DNA from: an uncultured bacterium
GTDB lineage: Bacteria > Bacillota > Clostridia > Oscillospirales > Acutalibacteraceae
Direction of reading: 5' to 3'
Length of the DNA: 64,000 nucleotides
Assembly (NCBI GenBank): GCA_934875675.1
Contig: CAKXIK010000001.1
Location: 2,425-66,424, forward strand
Numbering within the stretch: position 1 is the first letter of the stretch; each line of letters opens with the position of its first letter. Below are positions 17,489-24,306 of this stretch, one piece after another. The notes under the pieces were generated by a model. It was not told the DNA's origin, searched no databases, and worked only from the letters and a program-made list of their open reading frames with translations. The position numbers were made by a program, and so were the translations under genes.

Positions 17489-18250
17489 ATGACTTTTGCT
17501 TCTACAAAAGAATTAATTGAAACTTTGCAGCCATTGATCTGCACAGAAAATTTGAGAATTACTACAGAAAACACGATTTGGAGAGGGCATACGTGTCAAT
17601 CCGATTTGGTAACTTTGAACGAAGCACACAATATTCATCTTGAGGTATTTGAAAATGAGATTATCATTGGATATTTTACTGATCACACTCATTTTGAGGA
17701 TTACACTTGTGACTTAGCCAATGGTGAAGCACCTTATCTGGAACGCGCAAAGGAGTTTCTCATCAAGCTATATACACTGCCCATTCGTCACCTGCAAATT
17801 TTTCGGGGAACAAAGCTGCTGTGTGAAAAGTATTATTTTGTGTCTCCTTGCTCCGACGATGAATGGATTGGCGGCACTTGGTATGGGTTAGTTAGATGGT
17901 TTTGTCCATTTGCCAAAAAGCGCAGCACAACAAATTGTTGGCAATACGATCCATCGCGGAAGGACTTTACAATATGTCAGCCAAAACATATAAATCCGGA
18001 GGCAATTGCTGAAATCACGATTGATGAAGATTGTTATATTGAAATTTTTGAGAAAACCGGAATATATATCTATCAAATCTGGCATATCACATATGACAAC
18101 TACAACGGAATGTACTTCTGGGAAATGCTAGACGACAAAACTGCAAGCTTTTTTAATACACAAGAAAAAGCTGTTTTAGCAGCGCAGGAAACTCTCCGCC
18201 GCATAGGGTACACTTCATTGCAAACGACTTCTTTGGATGCATGTGAATAA
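17489..18250 (+). CDS. Protein of unknown function
   Basis: A 253-residue protein not recognised. It is acidic, rich in aromatic residues, Cys and Trp, with no signal peptide or membrane helix; stretches such as EWIGGTWYGLVRWFCPFAKK (about 130-150) suggest a compact soluble alpha/beta fold. The coding sequence is visibly more AT-rich than its neighbours, hinting at acquisition by transfer. The start at 17489 is preceded by GAGGTG; an in-frame GTG at 17480 is less likely. It stands alone, followed by a reverse-oriented repeat copy. No function is proposed. Confidence 0.65.
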   Translation: MTFASTKELIETLQPLICTENLRITTENTIWRGHTCQSDLVTLNEAHNIHLEVFENEIIIGYFTDHTHFEDYTCDLANGEAPYLERAKEFLIKLYTLPIRHLQIFRGTKLLCEKYYFVSPCSDDEWIGGTWYGLVRWFCPFAKKRSTTNCWQYDPSRKDFTICQPKHINPEAIAEITIDEDCYIEIFEKTGIYIYQIWHITYDNYNGMYFWEMLDDKTASFFNTQEKAVLAAQETLRRIGYTSLQTTSLDACE

Positions 18251-18294
18251 TTCCTTGCGTTCGCACAATTCCAGAGGTACAATAAAACAATGCA

Positions 18295-18394
18295 ATTGAA
18301 ATACCCTTGAGACGGAAGATAACATTCTTTCAAAAACACATTCATCAGAACTTTTTCATGGATTGGTACCGTTTCTAATTCAAATTCGTATAAC
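18295..18394 (-). repeat. Dispersed palindromic element, copy E
   Basis: Read on the minus strand it aligns along its whole length to copy A: GAATTAGAAACGGTAC, then GAAAAAGTTC, GATGAATG, TTATCTTCCG and TCTCAAGGG. It fills the gap between the unknown gene and the TtcA-like gene. Confidence 0.65.
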
Positions 18395-18425
18395 AGATTG
18401 AATCCGGGCAAGAAAGGGAGATTTT

Positions 18426-19292
18426 ATGGATCGCTGTCAGCAAATTGAGCGCAGCATCAGCAAAAAATACAGAAAATCTATCTGGAACCGTTTTGTGGGC
18501 GGCATCAAGGATTACGGAATGATCAATGCAGGTGACAAAATTGCCGTATGCATTTCGGGCGGAAAAGACTCTATGCTGTTGGCAAAATGTCTGCAAATGC
18601 TGCAAAAATACAGTGACGTACCGTTTGAGCTGGTCTTTTTGGCGATGGACCCGGGATATCGGGAAGAAAATGCCCGCAAGGTTGCCGAGAATGCGGCACT
18701 GCTGCAAATTCCGCTCACTTCTTTTTCCACCCGGATTTTTGAGGTAGTGGGCGAATCGGCAAAATCGCCCTGTTACCTTTGCGCCCGAATGCGCCGAGGC
18801 TGCTTGTACCATCGCGCGCAGGAGCTTGGCTGCAACAAAATTGCACTGGGACATCATTTTGACGATGTGATCGAAACAACGCTGATGAGCATGCTTTATG
18901 GTGCTGAAATGCGCACGATGATGCCAAAGCTCCACAGTGCGCACTACCATGGGATGGAGCTGATTCGTCCGCTTTATCTCGTGCATGAGGCCGACATTAT
19001 TGCATGGGCACGATATAATGAGCTTTCCTTTATCCGCTGCGCCTGCCGTGTTTCAGAACAAAATGAAGCCGCCGGAACGGAAGGTTCCAAGCGGCAGGTG
19101 GTCAAGAAATTAATTGCACAGCTTCGGCGGGAAAACAGCAACGTGGACAGTAATATTTTTCACAGCGCAGAGTGCGTCAATCTGGAAACGGTTCTCGGTT
19201 GGCGGGATTCAAACGGCGAGCACAGCTTTCTTGATGATTACGATCAATATTATGAAAACAATCAAGCCGACAGCGGTGAAGCGGAGGATTAG
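18426..19292 (+). CDS. TtcA-family tRNA thiolation ATPase
   Basis: A 288-residue PP-loop ATPase. The ATP pyrophosphatase loop SGGKDS is at 44-49, a CxxC pair at Cys116/Cys119 (SPCYLCARMRRG), and a further CAC at 205-207. ALGHHFDD follows at about 140-147. This layout matches the TtcA group, iron-sulfur enzymes that add sulfur to C32 of tRNA. Bacterial paralogues of this group also exist without assigned targets, so TtcA itself is not certain. AAAGGGAG precedes the start. The 3' end overlaps the convergent YbaK gene by 4 bp. Confidence 0.8.
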   Translation: MDRCQQIERSISKKYRKSIWNRFVGGIKDYGMINAGDKIAVCISGGKDSMLLAKCLQMLQKYSDVPFELVFLAMDPGYREENARKVAENAALLQIPLTSFSTRIFEVVGESAKSPCYLCARMRRGCLYHRAQELGCNKIALGHHFDDVIETTLMSMLYGAEMRTMMPKLHSAHYHGMELIRPLYLVHEADIIAWARYNELSFIRCACRVSEQNEAAGTEGSKRQVVKKLIAQLRRENSNVDSNIFHSAECVNLETVLGWRDSNGEHSFLDDYDQYYENNQADSGEAED

Positions 19293-19753
19293 AGGACGAC
19301 TACCGGATTTCCGCAGTATACAAGATACCGGCGCAAATCGTCATATGCCAAACAAACCGTAGCGGTGTTGCGGTTTGGGTGCACCAGCAGCTTTTTACCG
19401 GACAGACTTCCATCAAGAACGACGATCACCTGATGTGCTTCGTCGTTGCAAACGGCAAGCGGTGTGACCGAGCCGGGTGTCAGCCCAAGCAAATCCAGCA
19501 GCCTGGCTTCCGGCGCAAAATGAAGTGCACCGCAGCCCAACTCGCTACGCAGCATTTTTAAATCAGCACGAAGGCTCTCCTCCAAGGTGTATAAATAATA
19601 TGCTTTTCCATCGGTCAGAAACAGGTTTTTGCAGCCTGTTCCCGCTATGTCTGTTACAATCCGTTCCGCCTGTTCCACGGTATAAACCGCTTCATGTTCC
19701 AAAATTTCAAATGAAATATTCAGCTTTTTCAAAAGCTCCAGTACATCCCTCAT
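19289..19753 (-). CDS. YbaK/ProX-type aminoacyl-tRNA deacylase
   Basis: A 154-residue protein with the YbaK/EbsC editing fold, similar to free-standing Pro-tRNA editing proteins that hydrolyse mischarged Ala-tRNA-Pro. Recognisable parts are FEILEHEAVYTVEQAERI, CKNLFLTD, LRADLKMLR and the late VHPNRNTATVCLAYDDLRRYL. The start at 19753 is chosen over an ATG 21 bp earlier because GGGGAAG lies about nine bases before it. It converges with and overlaps the TtcA-like gene by 4 bp. Confidence 0.8.
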   Translation of the reverse strand: MRDVLELLKKLNISFEILEHEAVYTVEQAERIVTDIAGTGCKNLFLTDGKAYYLYTLEESLRADLKMLRSELGCGALHFAPEARLLDLLGLTPGSVTPLAVCNDEAHQVIVVLDGSLSGKKLLVHPNRNTATVCLAYDDLRRYLVYCGNPVVVL

Positions 19754-19867
19754 TGCGTTTGTCTTCCCCTTCATTTGATTGTAAGCTCAATCAACCATGG
19801 TATTCAGTATATCACACTGCGTTCGGGGTCGCAAGGAATATGAGAATCTGCGCAAAACGACAAAATA

Positions 19868-19915
19868 AATCATCGCTGCGGAAACAACCAACTGGCAGTT
19901 TCCACAGCGATGATT
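19868..19915 (-). terminator. Terminator after the ABC exporter operon
   Basis: AAATCATCGCTG (19868-19879) pairs with CAGCGATGATTT, with GGAAAC/GTTTCC continuing the stem. Short T-rich tails follow on both strands. Confidence 0.7.
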
Positions 19916-19938
19916 TTATTTGATGCGATGGTACAAAT

Positions 19939-21813
19939 TTAATCGAGCTCTACCTTGCCGGTATAAAGCTCATAATAGCGACCTTTTTGTGCAAGCAGCT
20001 CGTCATGCGTACCGCGCTCAATAATGACGCCATGCTCCAGCACCAGAATTTCGTCCGCATTGCGCACAGTGGAAAGACGATGCGCAATCACAAAGGTTGT
20101 GCGGTTCTTCATCAGGCGATCCATGCCGTGTTCGATATGACGCTCGGTTCTGGTATCCACCGAGCTGGTTGCCTCATCCAGAATGAGAATCGGAGCCTTG
20201 CTGATGGCGGCTCGCGCGATATTCAGCAGCTGACGCTGACCCTGACTCAGGTTCACGCCATCACCCTGCAGCATCGTTTGGTAACCATCGGAAAGACGCA
20301 TGATAAAAGAATGTGCGCTGGCAGTCTTTGCCGCTGCGATCACCTCTTCGTCCGTTGCGTCCAGCCTGCCATAACGGATATTTTCCATTACCGTACCGGT
20401 AAACAGATGTGTGTCCTGCAAAACCATTGCAATATTGCGGCGCAGATTCTCTTTTTGCACCGATTGAATATTCACACCATCAATCGTGATGGCACCTTCA
20501 TCAATCTCATAAAACCGGTTGATCAGGTTGGTAATGGTTGTTTTTCCCGCACCCGTTGAGCCGACAAACGCAATCTTCTGACCGGGCTTTGCTTCCAGCG
20601 TGATATTCTGGAGCACCGTTTGGTTGGGAACGTAGCCAAAGGTGACATTCTCCAGGGAAACATCTCCCTGAATATCTTCCAGCAGAGTCCCCTCCGGTGT
20701 CATTTGCTCTTCCGGAGCATCCATAATCGCAAACACGCGTTCTGCACCGGCAAGTGCAGAAAATACCGTGTTCATCTGCATTGCAATTTCATTGATCGGA
20801 CGGCTGAACTGGCGTGACGCATTCACAAAGATGGTCAAACCGCCGACATCGAAGCCGGAGGTGATGCACAATACACCGCCGATGCACGCCGTTGCGGCAT
20901 AGGTAACCTGCCCCAGATTGCCAAGCACCGGCCCCATGATACCGCCAAAAAACTGTGCCTTAATCTGCTTTCCTTTCAGATCGTCATTGAGCACGCTGAA
21001 ATCCTCTTCACATTCCGGCTCATGGCAAAAAACCTTGACCACCTTTTGACCTGAAACTGTCTCTTCAATGTAACCGTTCATGGCACCGATAGCTGCCTGC
21101 TGCTCCACAAAATAGCGGCGGCTCTTCTTGCCGATGAATCCGCCCGCCTTTGCGATAATCGGAATAAACACAACGGTAATCAGCGTCAGCCACACATTGG
21201 TGTAAAGCATCATCACCAGCATGCCGACGAGTGTAATCACACCGGAAATGAGTGAGATAATCGTATTGTTGAGCATTTCACCGATGGCGTCCACATCGTT
21301 GGTAAAGCGGCTCATCAGTTCGCCGTGATTGTGTGCATCGTAAAACCGAACCGGCAGCCGCTGCACCTTGTGGAACAATTCTGTGCGGATGGTGTAGAGT
21401 GCGCGCTGGGAAACGCCGATCATCAGGCGTGATTGCAGATACTGTGCGAACACACCGACAATATAAACCAGCCCCATGAAGACCAGCCCCTGCACAAAGC
21501 CGTTCCAGTTGACCGTGCCCCCCTTTTGGGGTGCAATATAGTTAATGACGGGGCGCAGTACATACGTTCCCGCAATACTGGAAAGCGTGGAAACAAGCAT
21601 GAACAAAAAAGCGCCTACAATGCGCATCCGATCTCCCTTGAGGTAAGAAAGAAGACGGAGGACCGTTGCCTTGGTTGCCTTTGGTTTGCCCGATGCCATT
21701 GCACCGCGACCCGGACCATGGCCGCCCATCGGTCCTCTTTTAACGGAACCGGATTGTTTGGAAGCGTAGCGCGCTGCCAACTTTTCTCTTCTGCTGTTTG
21801 TGTTGTTGTTCAT
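19939..21813 (-). CDS. ABC exporter subunit, ATP-hydrolysing half
   Basis: A 624-residue half-transporter: a Gly/Arg-rich N-terminal tail (about 1-45), six predicted membrane helices (about 60-330), and an ABC domain with Walker A GSTGAGKTT, signature LSQGQ and Walker B ILILDEATSSVD. The catalytic Glu is present. Paired with the upstream 578-residue subunit, whose catalytic Glu is replaced, it should form a heterodimeric exporter of the BmrCD/LmrCD kind, exporting lipids or drugs. Start codons overlap the partner's stop (ATGA). A MarR regulator leads the operon. Confidence 0.9.
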   Translation of the reverse strand: MNNNTNSRREKLAARYASKQSGSVKRGPMGGHGPGRGAMASGKPKATKATVLRLLSYLKGDRMRIVGAFLFMLVSTLSSIAGTYVLRPVINYIAPQKGGTVNWNGFVQGLVFMGLVYIVGVFAQYLQSRLMIGVSQRALYTIRTELFHKVQRLPVRFYDAHNHGELMSRFTNDVDAIGEMLNNTIISLISGVITLVGMLVMMLYTNVWLTLITVVFIPIIAKAGGFIGKKSRRYFVEQQAAIGAMNGYIEETVSGQKVVKVFCHEPECEEDFSVLNDDLKGKQIKAQFFGGIMGPVLGNLGQVTYAATACIGGVLCITSGFDVGGLTIFVNASRQFSRPINEIAMQMNTVFSALAGAERVFAIMDAPEEQMTPEGTLLEDIQGDVSLENVTFGYVPNQTVLQNITLEAKPGQKIAFVGSTGAGKTTITNLINRFYEIDEGAITIDGVNIQSVQKENLRRNIAMVLQDTHLFTGTVMENIRYGRLDATDEEVIAAAKTASAHSFIMRLSDGYQTMLQGDGVNLSQGQRQLLNIARAAISKAPILILDEATSSVDTRTERHIEHGMDRLMKNRTTFVIAHRLSTVRNADEILVLEHGVIIERGTHDELLAQKGRYYELYTGKVELD

Positions 21814-23546
21814 TGCGCTTGCTCCTCTCTTTCCATCTGAGAATCATAAATTTCACGATATTCTTCACTTTGCTGCATCAGCTCATGATGGGTGCCGATG
21901 CCGACAATTCCGCCTTCATCCAACACGATAATCTGATCTGCATCCATCACAGAAGTGATGCGCTGCGCAATAATCAGCTTGGTGGAATCCTTCAGCTCCT
22001 TGGTAAAGCTTTCACGGATACGGCGTTCTGTTGCGGTATCTACTGCGCTGGTACTGTCGTCCAAAATAAGAATTTTGGGCTTTTTGAGCAATGCACGTGC
22101 GATGCAAAGACGCTGCTTTTGTCCGCCGGAAACATTGGTTCCGCCCTGGTCGAGCATCGTGTTGTACCCATCGGCAAAGCTTTCCACAAAATCACCGGCT
22201 TGTGCGCTTTGAGCTGCCGAACGGATTTCCTCCTGGGAAGCCTCTTCATTGCCCCACAGCAGGTTCTCTTCTATTGTGCCGGAGAACAGCGTATTCTTTT
22301 GCAGCACCATCCCGACCCCATTGCGCAGATTCTTGAGCGAGTATTCGCGGACATCCACGTCATCCACCAGCACCTGACCCTCGTCAACATCATAAAGACG
22401 GGGAATCATCTGCACCAGTGTTGTTTTACCGGAACCAGTGGAACCGATGATTCCAATCACCTGACCCGGCTGTGCCGTAAAGCTGACATTGGAAAGCACC
22501 TTTTCTTCACTATTCTTATAATAGCGGAACGAAACATTACGGAATTCAATTTTACCTTTTTTAACGGCGAGCTCCTTTTGTGCCGCCTTGTCGTCCGTCA
22601 AATCGATCACTGCATCGAGCACCTCATTGATTCTTCGCAGGGATGCCGTTGCACGCGAGCTTTGCATAATGACCATGGAAAGCATCATCAGAGACATGAG
22701 AATCTGCGTCACATATGTAACAAAGGCAGTTAAATCTCCGATTGCCATTCCGCCAGCCGCCACCTGCTGCCCGCCAAACCAAACCACTGCAAGCGTTGTG
22801 AGGTTCATTGCCAGCATCATAACCGGCATGGTGGTAATGATGACGCGGAAGGCATGCAAACTGTTCTTCATCAGATCCTCGTTTGCCTTTCCGAATTTTT
22901 CTTCCTCAAAATCGCCGCGGACAAAGGATTTGACCACCCGAACATTCGTCAGATTTTCCTGAATGGCAGAGTTAACATTATCAATCTTTTTCTGCATGAC
23001 CGAAAAACGCGGGAATGCCAGACGAATGATGAAAAACAACGTAATCACCAGCAGCGGGATGACAACTGCCAAAACAACCGAAAGGCTGGGGTTCATCGCA
23101 ATTGCCATCACCAGCGCACCGATCATCATGCCCGGTGCACGCAGCATCATGCGCATGCACATGTTAATCAGGTTCTGCACCTGCGTCACATCATTGGTCA
23201 ACCGGGTAATCAGCGAACCGGTGCTGAAGGAGTCAATATTTGCAAAAGAAAAATCCTGCACACGGGCAAAAACATCCCGGCGCAAATCTGCAGCCACATT
23301 CACCGAACCCTTGGCAGCAAACCATGCACCGCCCGTTCCGCCGCACATCATCAATACTGCCGTCAGCACCATCAGCAGACCCATCTCAATGACGTAGGTC
23401 GTGTTTTGCCCGTCAATGCCCACGTTGATGATATTTGCCATCAGTTTCGGCATCAAAATTTCTCCGATAACCTCTGTAATCATCAGCAGCGGCCCAAAAA
23501 TAAATGCAATCTTATACGGTTTAATATACTGGAATAATCGCTTCAA
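21810..23546 (-). CDS. ABC exporter subunit, degenerate-site half
   Basis: A 578-residue half-transporter with six predicted membrane helices, Walker A GSTGSGKTT, signature VSGGQ and Walker B ILILDDSTSAVD. The catalytic Glu after Walker B is Asp, the usual mark of the non-hydrolysing half in heterodimeric exporters. The start is TTG at 23546 with GGAAGGG about ten bases upstream. It overlaps the next subunit by 4 bp and follows the MarR gene after 150 bp that contain repeat copy C. Export of toxic compounds is inferred from the MarR context. Confidence 0.9.
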   Translation of the reverse strand: MKRLFQYIKPYKIAFIFGPLLMITEVIGEILMPKLMANIINVGIDGQNTTYVIEMGLLMVLTAVLMMCGGTGGAWFAAKGSVNVAADLRRDVFARVQDFSFANIDSFSTGSLITRLTNDVTQVQNLINMCMRMMLRAPGMMIGALVMAIAMNPSLSVVLAVVIPLLVITLFFIIRLAFPRFSVMQKKIDNVNSAIQENLTNVRVVKSFVRGDFEEEKFGKANEDLMKNSLHAFRVIITTMPVMMLAMNLTTLAVVWFGGQQVAAGGMAIGDLTAFVTYVTQILMSLMMLSMVIMQSSRATASLRRINEVLDAVIDLTDDKAAQKELAVKKGKIEFRNVSFRYYKNSEEKVLSNVSFTAQPGQVIGIIGSTGSGKTTLVQMIPRLYDVDEGQVLVDDVDVREYSLKNLRNGVGMVLQKNTLFSGTIEENLLWGNEEASQEEIRSAAQSAQAGDFVESFADGYNTMLDQGGTNVSGGQKQRLCIARALLKKPKILILDDSTSAVDTATERRIRESFTKELKDSTKLIIAQRITSVMDADQIIVLDEGGIVGIGTHHELMQQSEEYREIYDSQMEREEQAQ

Positions 23547-23591
23547 TCAATACCATCCCTTCCGGATTTCAGATTCATACGAAACTTTTCT

Positions 23592-23694
23592 GATAATCAA
23601 TTTAAATTGGAAACGGCATAAAAACCCAGGAAAAAGCTTGGATATATCTGGTTCTTCCCAATATTTTTAATCTACCGTTTCAAGAGAAATCCGT
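23592..23694 (+). repeat. Dispersed palindromic element, copy C
   Basis: A ~103 bp copy with GGAAACGGCATAAAA at the left and TCTACCGTTTCAAGAGAAAT at the right. It fills the gap between the MarR stop and the first exporter gene, so it would be transcribed within the operon as a hairpin. Confidence 0.7.
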
Positions 23695-23695
23695 A

Positions 23696-24169
23696 TTATT
23701 CGTCGTTCGCATGATAACGTTCCAAAAAGTCATCCATTTGTTCTGCTTTCTCCAGATTCCTAAGCATCTTATTCAGACACTGAATAAAGGAATCCAACTC
23801 CTGATCGGAGAAGCCGTGAAACATGCAATCATCCACTGCACAAAAAATACGATAGCTTTGCTCCACCACGGCGCGCCCTTTTTCTGTAATTGTAATCACA
23901 TTACAGCGGTTATCCGTTGAATCAACCACACGCTCCACCAGTCCGGCTTTTTCCAGTTTCTTCAGATGAACTGCAATGGCTGCAGTAGAGATATGGTGCG
24001 CCTCTGCCATTTCCTTTTGTGAGCAGCCTGCATGATCTGCCAAATACATCAATACCCGATGCTGACTGTGAAACACGCCGGTCGATTCCAGATTTTTTTC
24101 CATCACGCGCCGGTGCTGAAAATGAATCTGCCGGAACTCTTCCTCTGCGATTTGCTTTTTTTCCGGCAT
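23696..24169 (-). CDS. MarR family transcriptional regulator
   Basis: A 157-residue winged-helix regulator. The recognition region is CSQKEMAEAHHISTAAIAVH, followed by the wing GLVERVVDSTDNRCNVITIT. AGGAGGG precedes the start. It heads the MarR-ABC-ABC operon, and a strong promoter overlapped by an inverted repeat lies just upstream, consistent with autorepression lifted by a ligand that the exporter removes. Confidence 0.9.
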   Translation of the reverse strand: MPEKKQIAEEEFRQIHFQHRRVMEKNLESTGVFHSQHRVLMYLADHAGCSQKEMAEAHHISTAAIAVHLKKLEKAGLVERVVDSTDNRCNVITITEKGRAVVEQSYRIFCAVDDCMFHGFSDQELDSFIQCLNKMLRNLEKAEQMDDFLERYHANDE

Positions 24170-24193
24170 ACTGTTATCCCTCCTATCTTTATA

Positions 24194-24220
24194 ATTAACT
24201 CGTTAATCGTTAACGTGTTA
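24194..24220 (-). promoter_or_regulatory. Probable MarR operator
   Basis: Two nested palindromic units, TTAACTCGTTAA and TTAACGTGTTAA, separated by TCG (24194-24220), directly downstream of the -10 box of the marR promoter. Confidence 0.7.
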
Positions 24221-24249
24221 ATTATAAAAGAATATATAGCCGTTGTCAA
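24221..24249 (-). promoter_or_regulatory. Promoter of the MarR-ABC operon
   Basis: TTGACA (24244-24249), 17 bp spacer, TATAAT (24221-24226) on the minus strand. Confidence 0.85.
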
Positions 24250-24277
24250 CTGCTATTTCAAATTGATTTCAGATAGG

Positions 24278-24306
24278 AAGGGAGCACCTTATTCCAGTGC
24301 TCCCTT
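24278..24306 (-). terminator. Hairpin overlapping the helicase stop codon
   Basis: AAGGGAGCAC / GTGCTCCCTT (24278-24287 with 24297-24306). The stem straddles the stop codon of the helicase gene; the following U-tract is weak. Confidence 0.5.
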
